A DNA stretch of 64,000 bases from positions 105,997 through 169,996 of the forward strand of contig NZ_BLZR01000002.1 of the NCBI RefSeq assembly GCF_014193895.1, read 5' to 3'. Below, one piece after another: positions 33,865 to 47,412 of the stretch. Under the pieces are notes generated by a model. It saw nothing but the letters and a program-made list of their open reading frames with translations. It was not told the origin of the DNA and did no database searches. Numbering within the stretch: position 1 is the first letter of the stretch; every line of letters starts with the position of its first letter. A program made the translations under genes and the position numbers. The stretch comes from Clostridium fungisolvens (GTDB lineage Bacteria > Bacillota > Clostridia > Clostridiales > Clostridiaceae).

Positions 33865-36098
33865 GCTAATTCCTCCTTTGAAAGCTGTGATGAAGCTATT
33901 TCTTGGTAAGTAGGACAATTGGTCATAAGTTCTTTATGTGTTCCAACACCTACAATCTTCCCTTCATCAAGCACTATAATTTGTTCAGCATTCATGATAG
34001 TTGATATACGTTGTGCAACTAAAAGCACTGTGCTTGAACCCGTTTGTTTCTTAAGTGCTTTTCTAAGCGCTGCATCTGTCTTAAAATCAAGAGCCGAGAA
34101 ACTATCATCAAATATATATATTTCAGGTCTCTTTACTAGAGCTCTTGCAATAGAAAGTCTTTGCTTTTGCCCACCAGATACATTGGTACCACCTTGAGAT
34201 ATTTCAGTTCTAAAACCTTCTGACTTTTCATTTATGAATTCCATTGCTTGGGCTATTTCAGCTGCTCTTTTAATGTTTTCTTCTGAAGAATTTTCATCAG
34301 CATATTTTAAGTTTGATTCTATAGTACCGCTAAATAATGCTCCTTTTTGTGGCACATACCCTATCTTATCTCGAAGCTCGCCTTGAGGTACTTCTCTTAT
34401 ATCTACACCATCAATTAATATCTGACCTTCTGTAACATCGTAAAAACGTGGAACTAAATTTACAAGGGTAGTCTTTCCTGCTCCTGTAGATCCTATTATT
34501 GCTGTAGTTTGACCTGGTAAAGCTTTAAAGTTTATATTTTTAACTACATCTTCCTCAGCACCAGGATATCTAAATGATACATTTTTGAATTCTATAGTAC
34601 CATCTATTTCCTTAGCCAAATGTTTAGGGTCCTTTTTATCAACAATTGCTGGCTTTATCGCTAAAACTTCAGCAATACGATCAGCAGCAACAGATGCTCT
34701 TGGAATCATTATAAACATCATCGATAACATTAAGAATGAGAATATTATTTGCATAGCATATTGCATAAATGCCATCATATCACCAACTTGCATTGATGAA
34801 TCTGCTATTTGATGAGCACCAACCCATACAATAAGAAGAGTAATACCATTCATTATAAGCATCATTACAGGCATCATAGATACCATAACTCTATTTACAA
34901 AAAGATTAGTGCTAGTTAAGTCCTTATTAGCCTTATCAAATCTTTGCTCTTCAAATCTTTGAGTACTAAATGCTCTTATTACCATCATACCTGAAAGATT
35001 TTCTCTAGTAACAAGATTCAATCTATCTATAAGTTTTTGAATCGCCTTAAATTTAGGTAAAGCTACTGTAAATACAACCATTATTAAACCTAATAAAGCT
35101 ATAACTGCCACTGCTATAATCCAAGACATTGAACTACTCTTTTGCAATGCTCTAATTACTCCACCTACACCCATTATTGGTGCATAGAATACCATTCTAA
35201 TCATCATAACTAAAACTGTTTGTATTTGAGTTATATCGTTTGTTGTTCTTGTAATAAGAGATGCTGTTGAGAATTTATCAAATTCTGTATTAGAAAAGCT
35301 TTCAACCTTTGTAAATACATCTTTACGTAAGTTTCTTGAAAGTCCTGCTGCTACTCTAGCCCCTAAGAAACCAACCATTACAGTACACAATGCACCTAAT
35401 AATGAAACGCCTAGCATTATTACTCCAGCTTTCTTTATATAGTTGCTTTGGATTTTATCAGTATTTACCCCTAAAGCTTTATATTCATCTTTTATTGGAA
35501 CTACTGCAGCTTGAACAACCATGCTGTCTCCTAATTCCTCAAATTTTTTGTTCATATCTTCACTTAATTTTGATCTTTGATCTGCTGGTAACTTACCTAA
35601 TAAAGCAAAAAGGTCAGTATTTGCAGGTATATCTTTTCCTCCAAAGGATATCTTTCCGTCTTTTGCTTCACTCTTCATCTTATCTACTCCAGATACAGCT
35701 AAAAAGGCTTTACCTAGTATAGGATTCAAAGTATCAATTTCTGAGTTACTAATATCTTTTAATACATATATTGGTTCCTTCTCTAATTGTGGATAATCTT
35801 TAACATACTTATCATAGTCTGCACTAGATTTATCTACTAAAGTATAGTTATCCATGACCTCTTTTTTATTATCTTCACTCATAAACAATTCTAATTTATT
35901 CATTTGGCTTTGTCTTACAGCTGTAGGCACCGCACTTTCAATACCATTTTGTTGAATCCCTTTGTTTACTATATTTGACATGTAATCTGGTAATGCCAGA
36001 TCAGTCATTGCCTGTACAAACAGTAATGCTATTGCAACTATTATTGGCAAAATAAATGGCTTTACATATTTAGCTAACTTAACCATTAATGCATTCAC
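33861..36098 (-). CDS. ABC exporter half-transporter with extracellular insert and degenerate NBD (BmrC/YheI-like)
   Basis: Partner subunit of 745 residues. Helix 1 (about 14-32) and helix 2 (about 225-250) are separated by a soluble insert of about 190 residues, which would lie outside the cell. The remaining membrane domain and an ATPase domain follow. The ATPase has Walker A GSTGAGKTT, signature VSGGQKQR and Walker B IYIFDDSFSALD. There Asp replaces the catalytic Glu, and the H-loop is AQRIST (His replaced by Gln), so one ATP site is degenerate. It ends in a 4-bp overlap with the next gene. Start: ATG 36098 or ATG 36086; AAGGAGTGA fits either. Confidence 0.93.
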   Translation of the reverse strand: MNALMVKLAKYVKPFILPIIVAIALLFVQAMTDLALPDYMSNIVNKGIQQNGIESAVPTAVRQSQMNKLELFMSEDNKKEVMDNYTLVDKSSADYDKYVKDYPQLEKEPIYVLKDISNSEIDTLNPILGKAFLAVSGVDKMKSEAKDGKISFGGKDIPANTDLFALLGKLPADQRSKLSEDMNKKFEELGDSMVVQAAVVPIKDEYKALGVNTDKIQSNYIKKAGVIMLGVSLLGALCTVMVGFLGARVAAGLSRNLRKDVFTKVESFSNTEFDKFSTASLITRTTNDITQIQTVLVMMIRMVFYAPIMGVGGVIRALQKSSSMSWIIAVAVIALLGLIMVVFTVALPKFKAIQKLIDRLNLVTRENLSGMMVIRAFSTQRFEEQRFDKANKDLTSTNLFVNRVMVSMMPVMMLIMNGITLLIVWVGAHQIADSSMQVGDMMAFMQYAMQIIFSFLMLSMMFIMIPRASVAADRIAEVLAIKPAIVDKKDPKHLAKEIDGTIEFKNVSFRYPGAEEDVVKNINFKALPGQTTAIIGSTGAGKTTLVNLVPRFYDVTEGQILIDGVDIREVPQGELRDKIGYVPQKGALFSGTIESNLKYADENSSEENIKRAAEIAQAMEFINEKSEGFRTEISQGGTNVSGGQKQRLSIARALVKRPEIYIFDDSFSALDFKTDAALRKALKKQTGSSTVLLVAQRISTIMNAEQIIVLDEGKIVGVGTHKELMTNCPTYQEIASSQLSKEELA

Positions 36099-36138
36099 TC
36101 CTTCTTCATAATTTAGTACATATATTATATTTAAATTA

Positions 36139-36190
36139 CTAGGTCTAACTACATTGGAAACTGTATACTTTCTCTTACAGTAAAAAATTA
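36139..36190. repeat. Family-2 repeat, right-hand remnant
   Basis: CTAGGTCTAACTACATTGGA ... CTCTTACAGTAAAAAA corresponds to the right half of the inverted-end block; it lies 3' of the marR gene. Confidence 0.55.
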
Positions 36191-36221
36191 CTTTACATAC
36201 CCATTAGAAAAGTTAAATTTT

Positions 36222-36659
36222 TTAAGAATTCCTTCTCATTATTTTCTCTAAGGTATCTAATCCATTAAGCACTATATCTAATTCTTCAGTAGTAGCTTCA
36301 CTTGCTATACGTTCTAATTTCTTTTCAACTTGTGAAAAGTTTTCTTTAAAATTTTTCAAAAACTCTTCGGTTACACTGACAAATACTATCCTCTTATCCT
36401 CTTTACTTCTCTTTCTTTCAACTAACCCTTGTTTTTCAAGTCTATCAATTATTCCTGATACTGTACTATTTGAAAGCCCTAGTTTTTCACTCAAATCACT
36501 TATTTTCATATCACCTTGATGACATAATACCCCTATAAGCATTCCTTGTGATTGAGTCAATCCCATTTGCTCAAAATGATTGCCCATACTTCTTTTAAAT
36601 AACTTTCCTATATTTTTAAGTTTTCTAACTAATTCAACACCTCTATTTACTTCGTCCAT
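36222..36659 (-). CDS. MarR-family regulator of the ABC exporter operon
   Basis: DNA-binding regulator of 145 residues with the winged HTH LTQSQGMLIGVLCHQGDMKISDLSEKLGLSNSTVSGIIDRLEKQGLVER, then the beta-wing SKEDKRIVFVSVTEE, then the dimer helix. It is first in the operon with the two ABC genes (gap about 120 bp). An upstream dyad just after the promoter suggests autorepression relieved by a transported compound. The frame opens at GTG 36671. AAGGTGAT overlaps that codon, so ATG 36659 is the start. Confidence 0.92.
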   Translation of the reverse strand: MDEVNRGVELVRKLKNIGKLFKRSMGNHFEQMGLTQSQGMLIGVLCHQGDMKISDLSEKLGLSNSTVSGIIDRLEKQGLVERKRSKEDKRIVFVSVTEEFLKNFKENFSQVEKKLERIASEATTEELDIVLNGLDTLEKIMRRNS

Positions 36660-36709
36660 TAAGTTTATCACCTTCTACTTGTATTTCGCACGCAAACATT
36701 TCGCCAAAG

Positions 36710-36730
36710 AATATTTCGCATCGAAACATT
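36710..36730. promoter_or_regulatory. Candidate MarR operator
   Basis: Dyad TTTCG-CAT-CGAAA (36714-36726), extended by AAT.../...ATT. On the minus strand GCGAAAT also occurs three times at 15-bp steps across 36683-36720. It lies just downstream of the predicted transcription start. Confidence 0.5.
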
Positions 36731-36745
36731 TTCTATGCAAAATAT

Positions 36746-36774
36746 ATTTTACTCCTGATTTTTCTACCAGTCAA
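36746..36774 (-). promoter_or_regulatory. Sigma-A promoter of marR-ABC operon
   Basis: Minus strand TTGACT (36774-36769), 17-bp spacer, TAAAAT (36751-36746). Confidence 0.75.
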
Positions 36775-36912
36775 TAGAACTTTTTTTATGATAACTTTTT
36801 CATTGCATTTTTTTTATATTTTTATTAGATAATTATTAGTTTATTTATGTAAGAATAAATTAATAATTTCTCATTTATAAATATGGGCAAGTTTTATGAT
36901 TTTTAGTCAGAT

Positions 36913-37086
36913 AGAAAAGTAGCAAAAGCGACTTTTTTGTCCACCTACTGCCCCCAACATACTTGCAAAAAATCTAGCAAGGGAATAAGTTTTATTTTTC
37001 ACTGTATTCACTAAAAAAACATCTTACCATCTGAAATTATTAGATTTATCCGCTGGTATAGAAACCTTATATTTTTCTATATAACA
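36913..37086. repeat. Family-2 composite repeat, diverged
   Basis: GCGACTTTTTTGTCCACCTACTGCC ... AATCTAGCAAGGGAATAAGT, then TTTTTCACTGTATTC ... TTTTTCTATATAAC. Same order of parts as the copy at 16872; located 3' of the 344-residue gene. Confidence 0.6.
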
Positions 37087-37136
37087 AATAAGAGAAATTA
37101 ATAGCTATTTCTAAAAGCTACTAATTTCTCTTATTA
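37087..37136 (-). terminator. Rho-independent terminator
   Basis: Long stem AATAAGAGAAATTAATAGCT / AGCTACTAATTTCTCTTATT; ends the envelope-protein pair on the minus strand. Confidence 0.85.
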
Positions 37137-37154
37137 TGTCTTAAATATATAATT

Positions 37155-38189
37155 TTAATTTTTCACAATAGATTCAGGCTTATTAACTATAACTTCATTA
37201 TCCTTTATTGATAGTATATTATTGTCTTTCACATTTAGATAAGTTCCCTTATAAGTAAGCTCTTTATCTCCTACAACTGATTTTATAATCTGATTTTCTT
37301 GGTTTAACTCAAAAATTTTTCCATCTTTTGATATCATAATATTGTCTTTCTTAACATTATTTTTAACTTGGACCTTTGTCCACGAATCAATTCCCTCATT
37401 TATGAGTCCATAATATATAGACGTTATAATATCATTCTTACTTATTCCTATAAATACTCTATCTGAATTATCTACACCTAATAATACTTGTTGACCATTT
37501 TCTCTTAGTGATATAGTTTTACCAATATAACTTATATAAAATTTATTTAAACTTTTTGTATTATATATAATTTTATCTTCATGCGGTATAACTAATAAAT
37601 CCTCAATATCCCTAGCTTGTGTATTTACATCTTCAAATACCCCTTGCTGAGTATTTAATTTCAATACCTGCTCTTTTCCATAATTCTTTACTTTTACAAA
37701 AAGTAAGTTCTTTAAACTTGAACTAACTACTTTCTCAAGCTGTGCATTTTCATCTTGAAGTTTTAAAGTTGCTACCAAGTTTTTTTCCTTCTTATCTATA
37801 TCATATATATAGAACTCGTAGTTATTAGTATTATCTTTTGTATTATTTATATATAATATCTTATCATCATATAACCAAATATACAGATATGGCTTTACCT
37901 CTGAAGCAACAGCACTATCATATTTATCTAAAATTAAATATTTTAATTGATTATCTTTTATATATGATACATACTTATTGCTTTCAGATGCCTTAATATC
38001 AGCTGCACCAGCTTCTATTAGATTTTTCTTTTCAACTGGTTTTGGTGCTTCAACTTGCTTAGAATCTACTACTTTATCAGGCGCACTGAAACCTGCCAGG
38101 TATTTATAATTTATCAATGCTAGAACTGATGTCTGTAAAGCTATTGCTACAAGCAGATATATTGCAATTATAATAAACCTTTTCTTCAT
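37155..38189 (-). CDS. Single-pass exported protein, unknown, propeller-like
   Basis: I do not recognise the family. It has 344 residues. An N-terminal helix (FIIIAIYLLVAIALQTSVLAL) anchors the protein. A Lys/Pro-rich linker (VEAPKPVEKKN) follows, then about 270 residues of repeated beta-hairpin pattern (KILYINNTKDN, NLLFVKVKNYG, KIIYNTKSLN, IMISKDGKIFELN), like a beta-propeller on the outside. It lies 19 bp after the phosphodiester glycosidase-like gene, so the two are co-transcribed and may work in the cell wall together. No catalytic motif is seen. Confidence 0.7.
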   Translation of the reverse strand: MKKRFIIIAIYLLVAIALQTSVLALINYKYLAGFSAPDKVVDSKQVEAPKPVEKKNLIEAGAADIKASESNKYVSYIKDNQLKYLILDKYDSAVASEVKPYLYIWLYDDKILYINNTKDNTNNYEFYIYDIDKKEKNLVATLKLQDENAQLEKVVSSSLKNLLFVKVKNYGKEQVLKLNTQQGVFEDVNTQARDIEDLLVIPHEDKIIYNTKSLNKFYISYIGKTISLRENGQQVLLGVDNSDRVFIGISKNDIITSIYYGLINEGIDSWTKVQVKNNVKKDNIMISKDGKIFELNQENQIIKSVVGDKELTYKGTYLNVKDNNILSIKDNEVIVNKPESIVKN

Positions 38190-38208
38190 TAACTTATATA
38201 CCTCTTTC

Positions 38209-39219
38209 TTATTTAATTAAAAATGCAGTGGGTATAAACCTAACTCCATCCATACTTGATGGATCATTTAACACCTTATTATCCCAATAAATAGTTGACG
38301 AAGATCCTCCATCTAAATTTGCAGCGTTATATGCTTCATATTTTAACATAATATCTTGTACATCTTTCAATGTTGCTCCAGGCATAGTTAGCTTTCTTCC
38401 CTCAGTTACAAGCATTAATACTGTCCCATCTTTTCTTTGTCCTATAACAGTCCTTGGAGCTAATCCCCATCCACCATTTCCAGACTTTATAGTAGTTTTT
38501 CCATTAACTATTAAAAAAGGTTCAAAAGAAACAGCTGCCTTTAAATCTAGCTCTTTTATTTGGGATAAAGAATAATTACCAAGTATTAAAATTCCCTGTT
38601 TATTAAAACCTACAATTGAGTAACTATCACTTTTTGTCTTATAAAGAATTTCACCGTCCTTAACCACTATACCAGTGGGAGTTCCTCCATTACCTTGTCC
38701 ATTTTCATCTTCAAAACCACCAGCATTTATTCCTCCAACCGCATCATTTTCCTTAGACATATCATCTAACTTTACTCCAAACTTTGTAAGATCCTTAGTA
38801 ACTCCAAGTTCAATTCTTTTTGGATCTTTAACTATCAATAGATAACCTTTGTATCTATTTTCATTTATACTAACAAGCTCAACACCTTCTGTTTTATTTA
38901 CTGGCATATCTGTGTCAATACTAGAGTTTGTCTCAGCAGATGTGGATACAGCCACAGATATATCCTTAATATCGGAATTATCTGTAGTATCTATCTTGTT
39001 CTTATTCATAATTTCATTTATCTGATCCTTGTCCAAAAACCAAGTAGCTAAATATTGATGTCTATATGTTGTCATTGCTGATGTTACTACCATCTCCTTT
39101 AGATTATCAAATGGACCATAATATATCATTGGCAATGAGTATATTAAACCTATCAATAAATTACATCCTATAAAAATTGATAAATTAATTAATATAGTTC
39201 TAAATTTTTTTCGAAACAT
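38209..39219 (-). CDS. Phosphodiester glycosidase (NAGPA/DUF2233) family protein
   Basis: Envelope protein of 336 residues. One N-terminal membrane helix (about 10-30) is followed by a spacer with a Ser/Thr-rich part. The NAGPA domain (about 130-336) shows GGINAGGFED, GGWGLAPRTVIGQRKDGTVLMLVTEGR, YEAYNAANLDGGSSSTIYW and a terminal RFIPTAFLI. The NLDGGSSST motif is the family hallmark. In animals the family removes GlcNAc from a phosphodiester; bacterial members are linked to exopolysaccharide or teichoic acid. It forms a pair with the propeller-like gene downstream. Confidence 0.88.
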   Translation of the reverse strand: MFRKKFRTILINLSIFIGCNLLIGLIYSLPMIYYGPFDNLKEMVVTSAMTTYRHQYLATWFLDKDQINEIMNKNKIDTTDNSDIKDISVAVSTSAETNSSIDTDMPVNKTEGVELVSINENRYKGYLLIVKDPKRIELGVTKDLTKFGVKLDDMSKENDAVGGINAGGFEDENGQGNGGTPTGIVVKDGEILYKTKSDSYSIVGFNKQGILILGNYSLSQIKELDLKAAVSFEPFLIVNGKTTIKSGNGGWGLAPRTVIGQRKDGTVLMLVTEGRKLTMPGATLKDVQDIMLKYEAYNAANLDGGSSSTIYWDNKVLNDPSSMDGVRFIPTAFLIK

Positions 39220-39435
39220 AAATATACAATCCTTTACATTATCTTATTTAAATATTATATATTTATTTTAATATGTTTACCATTAAAAAGTTTATCATTA
39301 TTATTACAATAATATATATTTTTTGTCATAAACTGAGGTAGCCTTGTAAACTATTTTTAAGACATCAATTAATGCAGGAATTTATGAATATGATGAAGAA
39401 TACAATACTACATAAAAATATTGGAGGGGATAAAT

Positions 39436-40020
39436 TTGAAATCTTTAAAAGGTACTAAAACATCAGAAAACTTATTGAAGTCCTTTGCAGGAGAATCCCA
39501 AGCTAGAAACAGATATACTTATTACGCATCTATTGCAAAAAAAGAAGGATTTGTCCAAATATCAAATCTATTTATAGAAACTGCCGAAAATGAAAAAGAG
39601 CATGCAAAAAGGTTCTTTAAGTTTTTAAGTGAAGGCTTAGGAGTTGATAATGTAGAAATAACAGCCACATATCCTGTAGCCTATGGAGATACAAAAGTTA
39701 ATCTTAAAGCTGCTGCTGACGGAGAAAACGAGGAATGGACAGACCTATACCCTACTTTTGCAGATGAGGCTGAGGCTGAAGGCTTTCCAGTAATAGCAGC
39801 CGTTTATAGAAAAATAGCAGAAGTAGAAAAGCATCATGAAGAAAGATATAGAGCTCTTCTCAGTAATATAGAAAATAATAAAGTTTTTTCAAAGGATATT
39901 GAAGTTTCGTGGAAGTGCATAAATTGTGGATATATCTATATAGGACAGGATGCCCCTATAGCTTGTCCTGCTTGTGCCCATTCTCAATCTTACTTTGAGG
40001 TATTGGCTGAAAACTATTAA
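39436..40020 (+). CDS. rbr: Rubrerythrin
   Basis: Oxidative-stress protein of about 194 residues that reduces hydrogen peroxide in anaerobes. The N-terminal ferritin-like domain carries the di-iron ligands: Glu in SFAGESQARNRY, ExxH in ETAENEKEHAKRF, and EVEKHHEER. The C-terminal rubredoxin domain has CINCGYIY and CPACAHSQSYF for one iron. The frame opens at TTG 39421. The ribosome binding site GGAGGGG lies after it and 6 bases before a second TTG at 39436, which I use. It is a single gene with a terminator behind. Confidence 0.95.
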   Translation: MKSLKGTKTSENLLKSFAGESQARNRYTYYASIAKKEGFVQISNLFIETAENEKEHAKRFFKFLSEGLGVDNVEITATYPVAYGDTKVNLKAAADGENEEWTDLYPTFADEAEAEGFPVIAAVYRKIAEVEKHHEERYRALLSNIENNKVFSKDIEVSWKCINCGYIYIGQDAPIACPACAHSQSYFEVLAENY

Positions 40021-40046
40021 TATAATAGCTTTTATTTATTTACAAA

Positions 40047-40081
40047 TAAGCACCTATAGTATTTATAGGTGCTTATTATAA
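40047..40081. terminator. Rho-independent terminator, bidirectional
   Basis: 14-bp stem AATAAGCACCTATA / TATAGGTGCTTATT with loop GTATT, between convergent genes. Confidence 0.88.
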
Positions 40082-40134
40082 TGATCTTATATTAGTATAA
40101 GTAGGATTACATACTTCCATACACTTCTTTTGAC

Positions 40135-40683
40135 CTATCCCACTAATTCTAACAACCCCATCAATATCATTACTACACCTGATATTATGGTTGCTTTTTT
40201 ACCAATCTTAAGTTTTCCAAAGAACCTTGTACCATAGTCAGACAACATAAAGATCATAATACTTATAATAAAATATGGTAGTGATATTGCGAAAGGTGAA
40301 TAACCTGATAACCCTGAACTTACTGAACTTCCTACATCATCAAGAGCCAATACCAATCCTATTGATATAACCTCGGTGTATTTTATATTTTTAACTTTAT
40401 ATTCGTCATCATCACTTTTTTCTAAGATAGATTTGATTATCATCTTACTCCCCATAACTACCAATATTATCACACTCAACATTGTACAAATATTATCACT
40501 TAAAAAATTCGATACCATATTGCCAGAAATAGCAGCTATATAGGACACTAGAAATGCTATAGATGATATAATTATATTTTTGTAAAATCCAATCTTTATT
40601 CTGCCAACACTGTACGCAACACCTATACCAATGTTATCAATACTATTTACAAAAGCTATGACAAATAAGTATATTAAATGCAT
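40135..40683 (-). CDS. YtaF/MntP-like membrane protein
   Basis: Integral membrane protein of 182 residues with six helices in two similar halves, as in the MntP (manganese efflux) and sporulation YtaF families. The first half begins FVIAFVNSIDNIGIGVAYSVGRIKIG and the second has VISIGLVLALDDVGSSVSSGL. The acidic residues in the SIDN and LALDD helices are the likely cation ligands. YtaF-type and MntP-type cannot be separated safely by eye. It is a single gene with AGGAGGTAG upstream. Confidence 0.78.
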   Translation of the reverse strand: MHLIYLFVIAFVNSIDNIGIGVAYSVGRIKIGFYKNIIISSIAFLVSYIAAISGNMVSNFLSDNICTMLSVIILVVMGSKMIIKSILEKSDDDEYKVKNIKYTEVISIGLVLALDDVGSSVSSGLSGYSPFAISLPYFIISIMIFMLSDYGTRFFGKLKIGKKATIISGVVMILMGLLELVG

Positions 40684-40869
40684 AATTCTACCTCCTTATC
40701 TTTGGTAAGTACTCATAACATAGTTATGCTAAGGTTATATAGCTGGAGGTGTAGATTTATATATATTTGTCTTAGAATATTCTATTCAAAACCTATAAGT
40801 TAGTTGCATTATAATTATTTAATTATTTGCAAACAAAAAAACCATGAACATTAAGTTCATGGTTTACTT

Positions 40870-40945
40870 TGGTGGAGATAAAGAGATTCGAACTCTTGAC
40901 CCCCTGCGTGCAAGGCAGGTGCTCTCCCAACTGAGCTATACCCCC
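40870..40945 (-). tRNA. tRNA-Ala (UGC)
   Basis: 76 nt with encoded CCA. Acceptor GGGGGTA, D-arm AGCTCAGTTGGGAGAGC, anticodon arm CCTGC-CTTGCAC-GCAGG with anticodon TGC, and T-arm AGAGTTCGAATCTCT. Last gene of the rrn operon. Confidence 0.95.
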
Positions 40946-40950
40946 AAATA

Positions 40951-41027
40951 TGGTGGACCTTCAGGGACTCGAACCCCGGACCTACCGGTTATGAGCCGGT
41001 TGCTCTAACCAACTGAGCTAAAGATCC
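40951..41027 (-). tRNA. tRNA-Met (CAU)
   Basis: 77 nt with encoded CCA. Acceptor GGATCTT pairs with AAGGTCC. D-arm AGCTCAGTTGGTTAGAGC, anticodon arm ACCGG-CTCATAA-CCGGT with anticodon CAT, T-arm CCGGGGTTCGAGTCCCTG. The overall sequence fits elongator Met; an Ile2 tRNA modified by TilS has the same anticodon and is not fully excluded. Confidence 0.88.
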
Positions 41028-41034
41028 TTACTAA

Positions 41035-41150
41035 CCTGGCAACCACTTACTCTCCCACACAGTCGCCCATGCAGTACCATCAGCCGTCTAAGTCTTAACC
41101 TTCGTGTTCGGTATGGGTACGGGTGTAACCCTAAGACGCATCATTACCAG
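41035..41150 (-). rRNA. rrf: 5S ribosomal RNA (rrn operon)
   Basis: 116-nt 5S gene. Read on the minus strand it has CCCGTACCCATACCGAACACG and GCATGGGCGACTGTGTGGGAG, with ends CTGGTA / TTGCCAGG pairing. It lies about 140 bp after the 23S gene. Confidence 0.97.
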
Positions 41151-41293
41151 ATATTCAGTTTGTAGTCATTAATTTGACCACAGTGAATATTATATCTAGA
41201 CTTTTTCTTCTTGTCAACAAGAATTTTTTCTAAATATAAGAAAGATTATTCTTTCAAAATTGCACTTAAGTTTACTTTGTAATATCTTGTATT

Positions 41294-44197
<2,904 letters not shown>

Positions 44198-44426
44198 TAT
44201 CAAATCAAATTTGAGTTACAAATTTGCTGATTTACTAAAATACTAGCGTGCATTTTAGCAATCAATTTATTACAAAGAATAGTAAATATCTTTACTTTAA
44301 CTTATGTGCAATTTTCAAAGAACAATCTGAGATACTTGGTATCTCAAAATTAAACAGAGAGAGATTCTAACCAGAATTCGTATATATTAAGCCTGAAATG
44401 CATCAGTACTTAATAATTTCTCCATA
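44198..44426 (-). other. 16S-23S spacer without tRNA
   Basis: About 230 bp with no tRNA gene. It contains TCTTTGAAAATTGCACATAA, like the TCTTTGAAAATTAAACAGAG box before 16S; these are likely antitermination or processing sequences. Confidence 0.7.
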
Positions 44427-45947
<1,521 letters not shown>

Positions 45948-46092
45948 AAGTTTAATCATAGCTTACTTACTTAGTAAGTCTTTTTTCAAAAGAATTGCTG
46001 GTTTAGTTTAAGTCTAGTTTTAGACTTTGTTTATCTTCTCTGTTTAATTTTCAAAGACCAAGTTGTTTTGCTGTTTTTCTGACAGCTTTTAT

Positions 46093-46121
46093 ATCTTACC
46101 ACCGTAAGATTTCTTTGTCAA
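46093..46121 (-). promoter_or_regulatory. rrn operon promoter
   Basis: Minus strand TTGACA (46121-46116), 17-bp spacer, TAAGAT (46098-46093), about 150 bp before 16S. A dyad ATCTTAC-CACC-GTAAGAT overlaps the spacer and -10. Confidence 0.85.
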
Positions 46122-46129
46122 CACTTTTT

Positions 46130-46555
46130 TAAAACTTATTTTTAAAGATAAATTTTACTTTCGTGTCTTCGTCACTACTTGTTTCAGCGACGTGTTTTAT
46201 AATAACATGCTACATATAGTTACAAATATATTAATTCCTTAAATTAATCACTTTATTCTTAAATAGATAATTTTTTCTTTATAATTTGCGAATTTCCTCA
46301 TATTGATACACCTGGTTATGTTTCCGCTAAATTTTATATGCATATTGATTGTTTTATATTAAAAGCTCTCTATTTTTTATTGTTTACTACATAATTATTT
46401 TATACTTCTTTAAAAATCCTTGAAATTATATCATGTAATTTAATTCACTGTTTGTAATAAATCTTATATATTAATCATACTTCTAATGTAAGAAATAATA
46501 TAAGAGGAGTTTATTATAGTCAATAAATAATAAACTATACCTTTCTAGGAAGTGC
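46130..46555. other. Intergenic region upstream of the rrn promoter
   Basis: About 425 bp, AT-rich. It may hold UP-elements (A/T runs at 46130-46150) and the promoter of the DUF6512 gene; nothing else recognised. Confidence 0.4.
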
Positions 46556-46561
46556 TAATTA

Positions 46562-47104
46562 ATGAAACACAAAAAAGGTGAACTGTTGTTATGGGAAGTT
46601 ATAGGAATACCTTTCCTTATATTAGTTGGGTTTACTCTAGAGTTTGCTTATAAAACCTTAAATCAAAACTTTATTATAGGATTGTTTAGCGTAGTTAATA
46701 ACAGTATATGGGAAAACTTAAAGATAGGCTTCTTTTCAATTATACTTTTCTCTTTGATAGAAAACTTATCATTAAAAGAAAGTGCAGATAACTTTTTTAC
46801 TGCAAAGGCATTAGAGGTTATATTTATGAGTATATTGTTAAGCATCTCTTACCTACTATTTAAATATAATCTAATTAATAACCTAACAATAAATATCAAC
46901 ATTATATTTGCAGTTATATGCATATTAAGTCAGATGTTATCTTTTAGAATCTTAACCTTAAACAGAAATTATCCATACTTAAACTTATTGTCATTTTTAT
47001 TTCTAATCATCTGTACATTAATTTTCTTTGCTTTTACAGTCAACCCACCAAGTAACTGGTTATTTGAGGCATCAAAACGTCTTAATAATATCCTAAAATT
47101 CTAA
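46562..47104 (+). CDS. DUF6512-like membrane protein
   Basis: Integral membrane protein of 180 residues with five or six helices. The stretch FSVVNNSIWENLKIGFFSI corresponds to the PVNESxWEHLKxxFFP hallmark of a family of unknown function common in Firmicutes. The preceding EVIGIPFLILVGFTLEFAY fits too. The ribosome binding site is weak (GGAAGTG). It stands alone and is followed by two hairpins. Confidence 0.65.
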   Translation: MKHKKGELLLWEVIGIPFLILVGFTLEFAYKTLNQNFIIGLFSVVNNSIWENLKIGFFSIILFSLIENLSLKESADNFFTAKALEVIFMSILLSISYLLFKYNLINNLTININIIFAVICILSQMLSFRILTLNRNYPYLNLLSFLFLIICTLIFFAFTVNPPSNWLFEASKRLNNILKF

Positions 47105-47228
47105 AGCTAATTGACTATAACCTCATACTCATAGATACTATTATAATTTTGGTGAATTTTATAAAGCAACCTCTAATACATCCGCAACTTCACAATTCGT
47201 TATATTGTTGCAAAAGAATACGTAAAAT

Positions 47229-47267
47229 AATAAGCATTATAAACAGATAACTTTATAATGCTTATTG
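47229..47267. terminator. Rho-independent terminator
   Basis: Stem AATAAGCATTATAAA / TTTATAATGCTTATT with a short loop, between convergent genes. Confidence 0.75.
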
Positions 47268-47274
47268 ATATTTT

Positions 47275-47311
47275 AAAACCTCTGTTAAGAATCCGTCAGA
47301 GGTTTTAAAAT
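47275..47311. terminator. Second hairpin terminator, bidirectional
   Basis: AAAACCTCTG / CAGAGGTTTT stem with 12-nt loop. Confidence 0.7.
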
Positions 47312-47412
47312 AGGTTTAGATTTAAAGCTATCATATTTAGTTATCATTAAATTATACCTAATTCTACGTTGATTGCCTTTATATAGATTAATGCTACTAA
47401 ATTAATATACCC

